Shown: positions 1 to 11,344, counted from the first letter of the stretch. The stretch is 64,000 bases of DNA from Littorina saxatilis (GCF_037325665.1 NC_090251.1:23757190-23821189), one strand, 5' to 3'. The notes: a model not told the origin generated them from the sequence alone. Program-made: numbers and translations.

Positions 1-645
1 CGTGGCCTCTTCCCACTTCTGGTCAGATGCAATGCGCTCAAACCGGCGTAAAAAGTCGTCGAGCTCGTCCTTGTCATCGTCGAACGTCGGCAGTCTCGTA
101 CGGTCGGCAACAAACGTCGGCGCGCTAGCCTGAGTGAGCGTACCCTTCTCGGCCTGTAGCCTAGCTAGCTCTAGCTGGTGATCGCGATCCGCCTGTTCCT
201 TCCGGTCTAGTCTGTCACGTTCGTCTTTCTTTTCCTGTCTGTCAAGTTCGGCCTGTCGTTCCTGTCTCTCAAGCTCGTCTTTCTTATCCTGTCGGTCACG
301 TTCGGCCTGTCGTTCTCTTTCTTGTCTGTCACGTTCGGCCTGTCGTTCGGCCTGTCGTTCTCTTTCTTGTCTGTCACGTTCTCTTTCTTGTCTGTCCAGT
401 TCGTCCTTCTTTTCCTGTCTGTCTCGTTCGTCTTTCTCTTTCTTGTCCTGTCTGTCACGTTCGGCCTGTCGTTCTTGTCTGTCAAGCTCTTCTTTTCTCG
501 TCTGTCGCTCTATGTCTTCCCTACGTTCCAGCTCCTTGCGTTTAAGCAAACTACGCGCTCTAACGCGTGCGTCACGCTCTGTCTGTTCCTCACTGCCAGG
601 AGTCTCGAAAGTTATTCTCCTCGTCGGAGATCCCCCTGTAGCCAT
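1..645 (-). CDS. gag-like protein of LTR element (N-terminal part)
   Basis: Partial coding region of a retrotransposon structural protein, open from the ATG at 645 to the window edge (215 codons). A short Ser/Thr/Gly head is followed by about 110 residues of charged heptad-like repeats built from units such as ERQAERDRQE and DKKDEL, predicting a long coiled coil. After it come LPTFDDDKDELDDFLRRF and ERIASDQKW, resembling the start of the capsid domain of metazoan Gypsy gag proteins. Part of the LTR element above and not a host gene. The repetitive coil produces open shadow frames on both strands. Confidence 0.6.
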   Translation of the reverse strand, partial: MATGGSPTRRITFETPGSEEQTERDARVRARSLLKRKELERREDIERQTRKEELDRQERQAERDRQDKKEKDERDRQEKKDELDRQERERDRQERERQAERQAERDRQERERQAERDRQDKKDELERQERQAELDRQEKKDERDRLDRKEQADRDHQLELARLQAEKGTLTQASAPTFVADRTRLPTFDDDKDELDDFLRRFERIASDQKWEEAT

Positions 646-1355
646 GGTTAGTTTTAGCAAAGCTTTATCACAAAAGTAAGTCTAACGCAGCTATAGCTAG
701 AATACGCGGTGACGAAAGCGGTGGATACAAAAATCCAGCAACCGGAAAATGCAGAAGAAAAATCCAAACGGTGTAGAACAAATCGCGTAGCCTACTTTAT
801 GGCTGCTTTCTGCGGTGAAACAAAGTGTTTCCCACAGCCGTGGCCTACTTTATCGGCTGCTTTTTGCGGTGAAACAGAGTGTCTCCCACAGCCTTGGTTA
901 GGACAGAAGTCCTCGGACCCTTCCCCCCCAAAATTCCAACAAAGTCAAAATATGGAGAAAAATCCAAGTAAAACAAGACGGTAGAAAATGTAACCTGTTA
1001 CGGAATGCGAAACAACAATGTAGAGAAAACTGAGTAAAACGAATAACAAATCCGCTAACCCCGCTCAGCTCTCTGCAACGGAAAACTCTGAACGTACAAC
1101 AACAAAGATTCACAAACAAAGGAAAGGGAGATAATCACAGTTAGCGCATACAATAACTCACAAATTACAATTTACATTTCCTGCAAGATGTGAATCGCTT
1201 AAGGTGTGGTATATGATCAAAACTATACAAAAAAGGGTAGCACCAAGCAGAAAATAAGTCGAGCACTGACGAGATTATCTGCTCTTAGTTCTCCTTAATT
1301 GGTGGGTCTTTATCAGTTGGAAATTAACTGAGTAAATCCCGGCTTGGCCCCCACG
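646..1355 (-). other. Leader of the LTR element
   Basis: Non-coding stretch between gag and the candidate LTR. Immediately inside the LTR end is a GGGGGCCAAGCC-type sequence at about 1341-1355 (minus strand), which could be the primer-binding site. A direct duplication of about 53 bp lies near 792-897 (GGCTGCTTTCTGCGGTGAAA and a near copy). No gene is visible. Confidence 0.4.
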
Positions 1356-2935
1356 TGTCACGTTTCAATATATCACTCAAGGTGATTATGAACCGGTTAA
1401 TTACTACTAATTAACTAACCACACCACGATCCACTCTCGCAGGCATACAATTAAATAGAGTCAACAAAAGTATAAGTTTCAGACGCCTGTTTATGTATAA
1501 ACTCTCCACCTCCCTCGAGCCTTCACTCAAAATATGTTCCTTTTACGTTCTCAACACGTAAAAAACCAGTGTTCACTGACAAAATGCCAGTACTATGTAG
1601 AAAATTATAGTAACACGCTGAACCCGTGTAAATACAGTCGAAATGAGAATGTTCTGTTCGAAAAGCTCTAGTTCGTGCAGGTGTCACACACCCCACGTTG
1701 TCACTACTCCAATGAAATCATAGATACGAAAAGACAACGGTGGTCAACGGGGTGCGTACGACATGGTGCACTTAGCTTTATCTCTGCTGCTGCTGCTTAG
1801 CCGGTATGCTGGTTAGTCGGTTCGCTGGTTAGCCGGTCCGCTGGTTAGCCGGTTCGCTGGTTAGCCGGTCCGCTGGTTAGCCGGTCTCCTGGTTAGCCGG
1901 TCTCCTGGTTAGCGTAGCCTCAACAGTTCCCGCCAGAGTCAGCCGTGCCGATGTTACGGGAACGTAACGAACGAACGAAACGAACGAACGAAGGAAGGCT
2001 GCAAACAGAAAGCATCGGTGCACTAAACATGTCAGCTACCCCTCACCCACCACCTTAAAACATGTCATCTTTAAATATCTCATCGAGCACGTGGGCCTGC
2101 ACAAAATGGACTTTTTACAACAACAAAACAGCCATTTTCCGTCCTTCTCTCCCTATCTGCAAAAACCATATACAGATTAGTATTTTAGCGTCACAGAGAG
2201 TAAATTATGCGCTAACCTGGAAAGAACAACAGAGAGTATTTCATTCCACAACACAGACTCATCAACAGCGTTAAATAATGATTTATTACCTCAAAAGCCT
2301 ATGATTGTAACTCTCAATGGAAGCAAAGTCCGCCTCCTCCCTGGAACAGTCTCTGTTCGTCAACAGTGACCCAAAACGTCCAGAACCCCTTGTCGAATCC
2401 TTATGCGAAAGCCATCGCCGACGAAGGAAATGTGACGACTTGTCCTCAGCAAAATACGTGGCAGAGGAAAGGAATAACTTGTGGAAGTTCCCCTAGAGTG
2501 CCGAATATGATACTCGGTGAAAAACCATCATACTCTAGTAACTGTGTGTTAGGTCCTTCCCCTTCTGCCGCTGGGTGTCAAGTGTGTCGTCCTTGAGTCT
2601 CTGACAGACCACCTAGCCAAATACACGTGACTGACCTTGTCACCAAACCAGTCCAGCTATACACAGTTTTGCCTCCCCAAGCAGGAAAAAGACACGAGAA
2701 ACTCAATCCCTGAAAATCCCGTGCGCGCTGTCAGCGAAAAAAACCGTCAGCCCTATGACAGCAGAAACCTGCACTGTGAAGCTCGTGCGTTTCAAAACAT
2801 CCGTGCTCGGGAGCACTGTCAGCAAAAACACTGCTGTGTCCAATATCACGAACAGGCGCTTTCTATCATACATTGACCCAGAACAGGCACTCCACTGAGT
2901 GACGCTTTCTTGGTCTCTGTCACCCGATCGTGACA
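1356..2935 (-). repeat. Candidate 5' LTR
   Basis: A block of 1,580 bp beginning TGTCAC and ending GTGACA on the plus strand, i.e. TG...CA termini with short inverted ends, placed where the 5' LTR of the minus-strand element should lie. The partner LTR is outside the window, so boundaries are inferred from the termini, the adjacent primer-binding-like site and the gag position. It contains an 18-bp tandem array at 1796-1916. No coding signal is seen. Confidence 0.45.
1796..1916. repeat. 18-bp tandem repeat inside the candidate LTR
   Basis: About six to seven copies of an 18-bp unit of the form GCTGGTTAGCCGGTCC with variants (TTCGCTGG, TCTCCTGG). Copies differ at two or three positions. Tandem repeats in LTRs often carry transcription-factor sites; that role is inference here. 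Confidence 0.8.
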
Positions 2936-4312
2936 GACACGGACTTTTTCCCAGTACATTCCGACTGAGCCATCACTCAAATCTTCGACGACACTGACTC
3001 AGCCTATATGCTGCGTACATCGCCCCGGTCGGGCAGTTTTAGCTCTCGTAATGTGCGGAAGAACTGAGAGAAATATTTGCGTTCTGCCTATGTTTGTCTT
3101 GTTTGCTCGCCAAAATAATATTGCATCGATCAACCACTCAACTTAGTTGCTAACTATAATAGTCTCCATTCATGCATTCCACTACTGGTCTTGACACCTG
3201 ACCTGGTCTACATACCACACACGACACAAACCAGTCAACTGCTTGTACCCCTTCAAACAAAAACACCACCCGTTTTCTTTGGATACACGCTTTAACTACA
3301 CACATGCAGCCACAATGTTGATCATTGCTTCAATATTTTGAAGATGGTGCTTGAAAAATAACCAGGTGAAATGAGTATTTCGGTGTTTGGTCAAATGTTA
3401 AAGTTTCTACCACAGACATACACACATACATGGGTGCGTCTCAGAAACTGAACCTTTTGTGTGTACCATAATCAAATTAGCCCACAATTGAAACACACTG
3501 AATTTTAATTCATGATATTGGTATTTTTGAGAAGTAAAATGAATAAAGAAATAGTACAAACAAAACTGAGTATTTTGCATGATTATTATGAAGGTTGTTT
3601 TGCGAAAGAAATGATTAAATGCGTCAAAAATGGAGGTCTGATCTGTGACATGAACCATCAACTAGTTTTGTACCTCACTACAAGAATCGTTTAGAATGTC
3701 CAAGGACTGCTATTTTTGTTATGTGTGTTTGGTTTAAGTGTACTTGACAGTTGAAATGTTATTTTGTCCACAGAATTGTTTTTTTAAACGAAATTAATCG
3801 CTTGAAAGTTTGTCATCACTGTCGTAACATAGGTTTCCACACGCGTGCAACAGCAACAAGTCCTAAATTTGAACTTTAGAATTTGCATATTCATCTTCAA
3901 CACGATCTTGACATGAAAGGGCATAGAAACTCGCTAAGTTAAATGTTATTTAAGTATTATTTTCTCAAAATTGCATCTGCAAACTGAGTTGAAAGTTGCG
4001 CAATATGACATGCTTCTTCAAAATTCCGTTACGATGGTGCAAATAATGTTCAGAGTTTTGAAGAAAGATTAGAACTATTTTGCGCGTAGTGACTTAGAGG
4101 TGCGGGTGACTACGCATGCGCAGTTACAGAGAGAAATAGTTCAGCTTCCAGCAGCGAAGAAAGATTTCGAGAATGTTTCCGAAGTCTGTGATTTTGTTAC
4201 GACAGTGATCAACACCCAAGGTTCTTAAGAAAAGGTGAGTTTTTGCTGCTATGATATTCTATGAAGTGAAAAATTAGGCTAAACATTTGTTAATAATAGT
4301 TTTTCTTTCGAT
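2936..4312. other. Intergenic, no gene recognised
   Basis: AT-rich unique-looking DNA. Short open frames (for example 3512-3694 on plus) show no recognisable motif. It contains the first copies of a recurring GTTAC(N)CGGTGA-like motif (3811-3830 minus, 4026-4036, 4196-4211). At 4234 a strong donor-like site follows AAGAAAAG, so an upstream exon of the 5100-5267 gene could end there, but no coding frame supports it. Confidence 0.4.
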
Positions 4313-4885
4313 TTCACGTAGTCAAAACTTGACTAAATGTTTTAACATAGAGGGGGAATCGAAACGAGGGTCGTGGTGTATGTGTGTGTGTGTGTCTGTT
4401 TGTCTGTGCGTGTGTGTGTGTAGAGCGATTCAGACTAAACTACTTGACCGATCTTTATGAAATTTTACATGAGAGTTCCTGGGTATGATATCCCCGGACG
4501 TTTTTTTCTTTTTTTCGACAAATACTTTTGATGACGTCATATCCGGCTTTTTGTAAAAGTTGAGGCGGCACTGTCACACCCTCATTTTTCAATTAAATTG
4601 ATTGAAATTTGTGTAAAGCAATCTTCGACGAAGGCCGGACTTCGGTATTGCATTTCAGCTTGGCGGCTTAAAAATTAATTGATGATTTTGGCCATTAAAC
4701 ATCTGAAAATTGTAATAATTTTTTTTTTTTCATATAAAACGATCCACATTTACGTTCATCTTATTTTACATCATTTCCTGATTCCAAAAACATATAAATA
4801 TGTTATATTTGGATTAAAAACAAGCTCTGAAAATTAAAAATATAAAAAATTATGATCAAAATTAAATTTCCGAAATCCATTTAAA
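4313..4885 (-). mobile_element. MITE-like family B, copy 1 (truncated)
   Basis: Copy of an interspersed family also at 33214-34087 and 61360-62200. It carries the family's terminal hairpin (AGTCAAAACTTGACTAAATG), the CCCCCTCTATG-type block, a GT microsatellite, and an AT-rich core with GACGTCAT. Orientation is opposite to the other two copies. The segment corresponding to the family's first about 300 bp is missing. Non-coding. Confidence 0.75.
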
Positions 4886-5099
4886 GGAACGGTAAGTGTC
4901 AATGTTTTCTTTAATTGTAAAAGTTGTATGTTCAATGGAATGGTAAGTCTGAACAAAATAATTACTTTATTTTGTTTTTAGCCAGTGAATGTGGATGCAT
5001 CAAAATCTTGATAGACATTAAAACAAATTCATGTTAGTGAAACTAGTACACATATTGCATCAATCTTTAGTTGAAATCGCAGGTACTTGCATGTTTCAG

Positions 5100-5267
5100 G
5101 TGCAAGAGATTCGACCTGATGAACTGGTGGTAACGTTCCTTCGAAGGAAACCGGAGGGGAACTACTATTGCTTTCCAGGGATCGATGATATTTCCTTAGT
5201 CCCTACATCTGATGCAACCATGATTCGTGACCCCACCTTCAATGCCAGGGGGCATTATTTCTTTTAA
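5100..5267 (+). CDS. Candidate 3'-terminal exon of an unknown gene
   Basis: A pyrimidine-containing acceptor (ATGTTTCAG) precedes a 55-codon open frame ending in TAA at 5265-5267, followed at once by an AATAAA-like polyadenylation signal. The peptide has the pattern ELVVTFLRRK, GNYYCFPGIDD, RGHYFF, resembling the small Tudor/SH3-like C-terminal tail of repeat-associated multi-exon proteins in invertebrates. That family link is from memory and uncertain. Upstream exons were not identified; the family B copy at 4313-4885 would lie in the preceding intron. It could also be a processed remnant. Confidence 0.4.
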   Translation: MQEIRPDELVVTFLRRKPEGNYYCFPGIDDISLVPTSDATMIRDPTFNARGHYFF

Positions 5268-6418
5268 AATAAATTAATTAACTACAAGTGGCAACTGTTC
5301 TATATGTAACCAATGCCTTTGGTTTATTGTCTTAACAATTGAATGAACCCCTTTTGAACATTTGCATTCTTCATGTCAAACCTTATAATACATGTCTGGT
5401 TGTTCGTTTCCGAGTTACGTCGGTGATGAACTTTTCATTTATGTTTCTCTTTTTTGGGGCAAAGTTTGCTTGATTTTGTCCAGCTTTTTTTCTTTCTGTT
5501 CCTGTTTTAGTGTTTGGCATTTTACCTAAGAAGAATCTGGTTGCAAAATCAGCTTCATTTAGTAAAGTTTGTGGGAAAAAGCATAACCGTTTCTTTGTTA
5601 CAAAAGTGATGTTTCCATGTTACATCGGTGACCATTTTGCATTCTTTTGGGATAACTTTCTAACATTTTGTCTTAGAGCAACAAATCTTTGTATATATGC
5701 TATTGTGAAGGTTAAATGTCAATAAGACTGAATGAATGCCATGTATCAACATGTTCTGATCAGGATATCATTAATTAATTTTCATTTTTGTATTGAAATT
5801 TTGACGAATGCATGGAACTTTGAAAAAAACATTATTTTGTTGTTTGCATGTAGTCATTTCATATTGAACTCTATAATGGCTTGTGATTCAACAATAATAA
5901 CTGAATAAAAGTCGTTTTCAGCCTTATAAATGCAGTTTTTTTGTCTTTTATTGTTTCCATGTTACACGGGTGATTTTGCACACATGGTCCAAATAATGCT
6001 CAATATATGGCAAACTAAAGGCAATGTTATATTTTTTCTTGTTTAAACTGAAAAGGTACACCCTGAGAAGTGTGTAAATAGTATTATCAACGTTTTCTGG
6101 GAAGATTTTACTTTTGGTGATAATGTCACAAACAGAGGACGAGATTCTGAGACGCACCAACATACGCACGCACGCACGCACGCACGCACAGACAGACAAA
6201 GTTTAGCATCGCATAGGCTACACTTACGTGAGCCAAAAATTACACACAAACAGTAACATGTAAACTGAAAAAACAACTTCAGAGTAAAAGCAATCAGCGT
6301 TGCAACACATGCTTAAACACAACAATATAAAACAACGTAATCATGAGTTTAACCTCAAAAGGGATTGTATCTAACAAGAAAACTGTCTCAAATCGCTCCA
6401 AGTGCTATATGTACAGTT
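5268..6418. other. Intergenic AT-rich DNA, no gene recognised
   Basis: Contains three further copies of a recurring motif (5405-5430, 5611-5640, 5952-5978) of the form GTTTCC(N)GTTAC(N)CGGTGA, and a short (GCAC/CGCA)n run near 6165-6190. Open frames are short and show no recognisable domain. Confidence 0.5.
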
Positions 6419-6892
6419 TGTTTGTTTGTTTATTTGTTGCTTAACGTCCAGCCGACTACGCAGAGCCATATCAGGACGAGGAAGGGGGGGGATGAAGGGG
6501 GCCACTTGTCAAGCGATTCCTGTTTACAAATGCACTAACCCATTACTTGTGTCCCAGCAGGCTTTAGTAAAACTAAATTAATACCTACTGGAAGATTACC
6601 AGTTTCCAGTATGTTAAAATAGGCTTAACCTATCTACTGCTGGACTTACATCAGAACACTAACAGATTAAACTATACATGAATCGCGAGACAAGCGGCAA
6701 GAGAAGAGATTTTTGGAAAAAATACAGGTGAATGAGCAAGAAGGCAGAAAAAAGAAAAGAATTCATGAAGAAAAAGAGAGCATGACAGGAAAGAGGAACC
6801 AAAAATCTACCTAACAGCAAACTAGAAAGCTACTGCGGTTCCAAAAACAGGAGGGGCCTTTAATTTCATAACCGCAGTGCCCCATTGCGGGA
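6419..6892 (-). mobile_element. SINE-like retroposon 'R480', copy 1
   Basis: 474-bp element on the minus strand, flanked by a perfect 12-bp target duplication ATATGTACAGTT (6407-6418 and 6893-6904). Its 3' end, at the low-coordinate side, is an (AAAC)n-type tail preceded by a GGCTGGACGTTAAGCAAC block. Its 5' end is CCCGCAATGGGGCACTGCGG. Copies at 37361-37830 and 59932-60409 are nearly identical. It has no coding capacity. The variable-length duplications and A-rich tail indicate LINE-mediated retroposition. Confidence 0.9.
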
Positions 6893-6904
6893 ATATGTAC
6901 AGTT

Positions 6905-8204
6905 AAGAATGGGGGTTGTAATTATGTCGCCATGAACACCTTGAAATAAATGTTTGAGCGCTGAGTTACTCAAATTGAAAATGGCTGTGTAATAAGTAGG
7001 AATCCCAGACTGTAATTCTCATTGTGACTCCTTTTGGCACCAGTCTTACTTCTTGTCCAACCTTTCGACCCTGAGTATACGTATTTCTTAGAGATACAGA
7101 ATTGAAATTGAGCCGAGAGCTACTGAGATCGTTTTGGGGGCTGAAACGATGACAGCACATGAGAGGAAGAAGTTATAATGAGTGTTTGAGCATTCTCTTT
7201 TTCAAATCTGAATGCTGTGTCTGGTAGTCATTGCAGACCGTGATATTCTCCAACTGACATTCCCGGTGTTTCTGTTACGCGAAGCGTTTTAGCGCAGGGT
7301 GGCCTGTGTCAGCAAGACTGTGGGTTTGAGTTCCTGCTTTGACGAATGGCTATATGAAAACTAAATAAATGATGATGGCGACCGGAAGTCCGGACTCCTG
7401 ACACGCAGGAAAGCTGGGCAAAGCAAACCGCTCACTGATTAAAATTCATTTTAAAATTCATGTAATCATTTCGCATAGTTGCGGAGCACTTAATGTTAAG
7501 CAAATCAGTTCAAGCGTTTTTTTGATTACATTGCAGCGAATGTCCGTTGAACTTGTTAAGGTTCAAATCGTCAGAATACTTTCCAAAATGGCGCCTTCGG
7601 TACACTGTCTTCAATTTTCAACAAGTAAAGACTTCTGTAGAAACAAAATGTATGATGTATTTAAGAGTACAGAAAAATATCTGTATCTAACAAAAACCAA
7701 TGATAGAATGTATTTGCCGAAAAGTATCGGGTAATGAATTCCATAGCATGCTTGCAGAAAAAGCTAAACTTGATACCAATGCGAGGAAGAGGAATGCGTA
7801 TCTTAAGGGGTCTCTTTGATTATTTGAGAACATTGTAGAACAAACTATGGGTTGTGCGTTCTCTGAAATAATATTTTGCATCATGACGCTTATCTATTGA
7901 ATGTGAATCTTGATTTGAGTGAAATAATGTTTAATGTTGTATATTCCTTCCTGTTTTTCCTTCCTCATTGTATAGTGTGGCACTACTAAACAAACACCAA
8001 GAAAACAAGTGGATTAAAGTCTACCAACAGGGGCCAGTGTTTTGTTGAAATGAAAGAAGAGGGGATGTGCTGTTTTTTGCAAATTCAATTCGTCTTATGG
8101 TTCACATAGGTCCAATATCACACGCATTCGTACTTTGTGCTATTTGAAGACGATTGGAATATACAGAACTTGTAGTGGGGGCCTGTTTCACTCTGATCTA
8201 ACGA
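6905..8204. other. Intergenic, possible LINE scrap
   Basis: No intact gene. On the minus strand at about 7690-7760 the peptide SASMLWNSLPDTFR resembles the extreme C-terminus of CR1/Jockey-like LINE polymerases (the WNSLP motif), probably a decayed LINE end. The remainder shows no recognisable feature. Confidence 0.35.
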
Positions 8205-8695
8205 ATGTGTATGAACGGAAACGCTTTTCGTACGAAGGGAAACATGCACTTTTGTACGAACGGAAACATGGGGTATGAACGGAATCTGTATGTTTTCAAA
8301 AGACAAGTGATCGTACAAAAGCCATGGGTTTCTATAAACTTCTGTTCAAGCGAAATGTCGTAACAGGCAATGGTTTTGGTGATCATGTGCAAATCAGGGG
8401 TCAGATTCGATAACAGAGCGAGAAAAACAAGAAAATGTTAAAAAATCAGGCAATTTTGCCACGTTCGGCCCGCGTGTGTTATTATTAGGATTCACTAGCA
8501 CCTTGGTACTTATCGTACACATAGCCCAACCATTTCGCTACCTTATTCTTTCAATATTACACAAGCGCGCTGCCCACACGACTTACTACAACGTTTTTCC
8601 CGAAGCAAGTGACAAAAATGAGGCTGTATGAACGGACACATCCTGCGGATGAACGGAAACATCCGGTGGATGAACGGAATCAATTGACACACCGT
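8205..8695. repeat. Two clusters of a GAACGGAAAC motif
   Basis: Four copies at 8207-8290 and three at 8624-8690 of a roughly 14-bp motif, GTAYGAACGGAAAC or close variants, all in the same orientation, separated by about 330 bp of unrelated DNA. Spacing within clusters is about 19-25 bp. No coding or known repeat explanation is apparent. Confidence 0.6.
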
Positions 8696-8985
8696 GATTT
8701 TCTTTATCTCCTCAGAATCGAGTCACGCAGAGAAAGACCACTGACATGCAGAGCGCACAGTAAAACATATACATGGCGTGCAAGTCGGTTGACAGGTGCC
8801 ATTATCATCATAACAAAAGATGCAGATCATAGTTTCTTATGTTTTATGTTGGGTGCGACTTTCGTGCATGCGTGCACAAGTCCCAAGATCTGCTTTAATT
8901 TTAAAGTAGAATTACATTATCAGATAATTTGAAACATTTTGTTTAATTAAATTGTAAATACGTCTGAGTCAGTTTGCAGCATTTT

Positions 8986-9530
8986 TTGACTCACATGCGA
9001 AGCAAAAGTGAGTCTATGTACTCACCCGAGTCGTCCGTCCGTCCGTCCGTCCTGGCGTCCGTCCGTCCGTCCGGAAAACTTTAACGTTGGATATTTCTTG
9101 GACACTATTCAGTCTATCAGTACCAAATTTGGCAAGATGGTGTATGATGACAAGGCCCCAAAAAACATACATATCATTTTGACCTTGCTTCAAGGTAAAG
9201 GTCGCAGGGGCCATAAATGTTGTCTAAAAAACAGCCATTTTTCCCATTTTTCCCATTTTCTCTGAAGTTTTTAAGATTTAATACCTCACCTATATATGAT
9301 ATATAGGGCAAAGTAAGCCCCATCTTTTGATACCAGTTTGGTTTACCTTGCTTCAAGGTCAAGGTCACAGGAGCTCTTCAAAGTTGGATTGTATACATAT
9401 TTTGAAGTGACCTTGACCCTGAACTATGGAAGATAACTGTTTCAAACTTAAAAATTATGTGGGGCGTAATACTAATAACTAGCCCTCGAGATTTAAAAGA
9501 AATATAACAAATAGTCTTCTTTTCGTGGAA
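8986..9530. repeat. Interspersed repeat family D
   Basis: Begins with a short inverted pair (GACTCAC...GTGAGTC), then a (CCGT)n run, then AAAACTTTAACGTTGGA and the repeated phrase CTTCAAGGTCAAGGTCAC typical of non-coding molluscan repeats. A related segment occurs near 56583-57100 inside a hAT-like element (GTGACTCTATGCCGG, TTAACGTTGGACTTTTCTCG). Non-coding; class unknown. Confidence 0.5.
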
Positions 9531-9543
9531 GTTGATAATTTAA

Positions 9544-9690
9544 GTTATTGAGACATCCCAGTGCACTAAGGGATTTATAGAGCAAATCGAGAAAATTCAT
9601 TATTGAACGAAGCGCATAGCGCTGAGTTCAATAATTATTTTCGAGATTTGCTCTATAAATCCCTTAGTGCACTGGGATTGTTTCAATAAC
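9544..9690. repeat. Near-perfect fold-back (about 147 bp)
   Basis: The left arm (from GTTATTGAGA, through CAGTGCACTAAGGG and TTATAGAGCAAATCGAG) is repeated as its reverse complement on the right, ending TTTCAATAAC, with only a few mismatches and almost no loop (centre near GAAGCGCATAGCGCTG). The transcript would form one long hairpin. Probably a fold-back MITE; no coding content. Confidence 0.8.
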
Positions 9691-11131
9691 GATATTGTCA
9701 GTACCGCCAGAGAAAAAAGAAGATTCAAAACGCACATTTTGCAAAGCGCATTTGGATAGGCGTAACTGTGTGGTCAGGTTTGTGTCACTGGATCTACTTT
9801 TGCCGTGGGCTGTCTCAAGTGTGTCGTGCTTTTGTCACACGCAAACTCTTGTTTTAATTTCTGTTGGTAAATTCCAGTGAAGCGTTAAGCTAAAAAGTGA
9901 TGACCTTTCACAGAGACCTCATTTAAACTCGGAGAAAAGACTGTACTCTTAATTATTTGCGATTCGAAACCTTCATCGAGCTTCGACAGATTGACTGTGC
10001 AGAGTGTTGCCCCTTGAATTGACTCCGGCCAAGGCCACGGTTGGCAGACTCGGATTTTCAAAGTAAATGTGGTATGTTTCTTCTGTTGTATCTTCACTCA
10101 TCGGGGAGACTGGTACTATTATATATGAACCGTAAGAATGCTGTGAACCCTACACGTAGTATGTCCCCATCGTTTGCTTGTTCACATTTGCCCAACATGT
10201 TAATTTGCTGGGAGGTTTATGTCGTCTGCTCGGGCGGCGAGGGCAAGCGAACCACGGCACTGCACTGCACTGCAGTCTCATTTCAAAAACAACAATTGCT
10301 CGTCTGCACGCATGATGCAGGCTGGTAATAAGTTTTATACATGGTAAGAACGTTCTTAACCCTACACGTTTTCGATTCCGATTGTTGTTGCCTTGAAATA
10401 ATAATTCGGAAACCATTCATTTACTGAACTGATGCAGTCGTATTTCAGTGTAATCTAGTCTGCTACGTATATATTCCAAATGCTGATCTAGTTCAGTGGT
10501 ACGTTATCGGAATAACACTTGTGTTTTTTGTTAGCTGCTTGGAATTGTATACTAACTCATCATTTGGTAATGTGGATAATAAGCTACGGCATAATTATGA
10601 GAAGATTCTTCGCAAGTCGAAACTGAAAAATAGACACAGCGGGTTCTATTTTTAGATAGTGGCAACTGTGGCACAGGCACATGCAATCTGTCAGAAAAAA
10701 ACCACTTCTGCTTTAATTGAGAAGCAGGAATTTATAGTATTTTGGTATTGTGGAGAATATAAGCTACATGTCATTAATTAATTCTGAGGATGAGAGCACA
10801 GTCTCGCTTAGGCAAAGGGCGGAAGAATACGCTCTGTGGAAAAGTTAGCGCACTCCAAGAGTGCGCTAACAGTTTTAGCGCATCGCCATTAGCCAATCAA
10901 CTGGTTCACATCAGTCATGTGACACCAGTACTTACTGACAATTTCACTTATTTTCACTCTGTTTTTGATAAGCTTCTTTAGTTTCCTGGTGTCCTTCAAA
11001 TAATGCTCTCATCAACCCGAAACAGATAAATCTAGAGCATATTTTAATTAGGCTGACTTGTACACAAAGTTGTATCATGTTATTTTAAAATATAGGGGGC
11101 TTTTTACAGTGATTCGTGAAGGCCGCTTCAC
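9691..11131. other. Intergenic, no gene recognised
   Basis: Short open frames only. One perfect small hairpin at 10845-10871 (stem TTAGCGCACTC, loop CAA). No coding, RNA-gene or repeat assignment is possible. Confidence 0.5.
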
Positions 11132-11151
11132 TGGTCCATATTAGGCGCCCA

Positions 11152-11344
11152 GGCTCCTAATATGGACCCTTTGTGATTTTTTCTGTATTTAATTTTTGCT
11201 GAATGTCTATCAAAGCTATTTCACTATAATTAGGCCTAACGGTTAACCTAAGAGAGAAGGACTACCAAACACAAAATGAAACTTCTTCGCAAGAAAACAA
11301 GCTAGTTATCAGCATGAAACAAAAAGTGGTCCATATTAGGAGCC
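11152..11344. mobile_element. Small MITE with 17-bp perfect TIRs
   Basis: 193-bp unit bounded by GGCTCCTAATATGGACC at 11152-11168 and its exact reverse complement at 11328-11344. A third, inverted copy of the terminus at 11133-11148 sits immediately outside, making a palindrome with the left end (GGTCCATATTAGG...CCTAATATGGACC). Non-coding and too small for an autonomous element. Confidence 0.7.

Larger units (their letters stand above)
1..2935 (-). mobile_element. Gypsy-like LTR retrotransposon, 5' end only
   Basis: Fossil or resident LTR element read on the minus strand. Visible parts in element order are a candidate 5' LTR (1356-2935), a primer-binding-like stretch and leader (about 646-1355), and the first part of a gag-like frame (645 to the left edge). 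The rest, including pol and the 3' LTR, lies outside the window, so family and age are inferred. The Gypsy assignment rests on the gag layout: a charged coiled coil followed by the start of a capsid-like region. The visible part looks whole. The right flank begins GACAC, the possible target duplication. Confidence 0.6.

Noticed and set aside
207-651. Open frames on both strands rich in Thr/Asp or Leu/Ser
   Set aside because: Shadow frames of the coiled-coil repeats of the gag-like coding region.
9014-9214. Open frames on both strands across the CCGT run
   Set aside because: Low-complexity (CCGT)n inside repeat family D.
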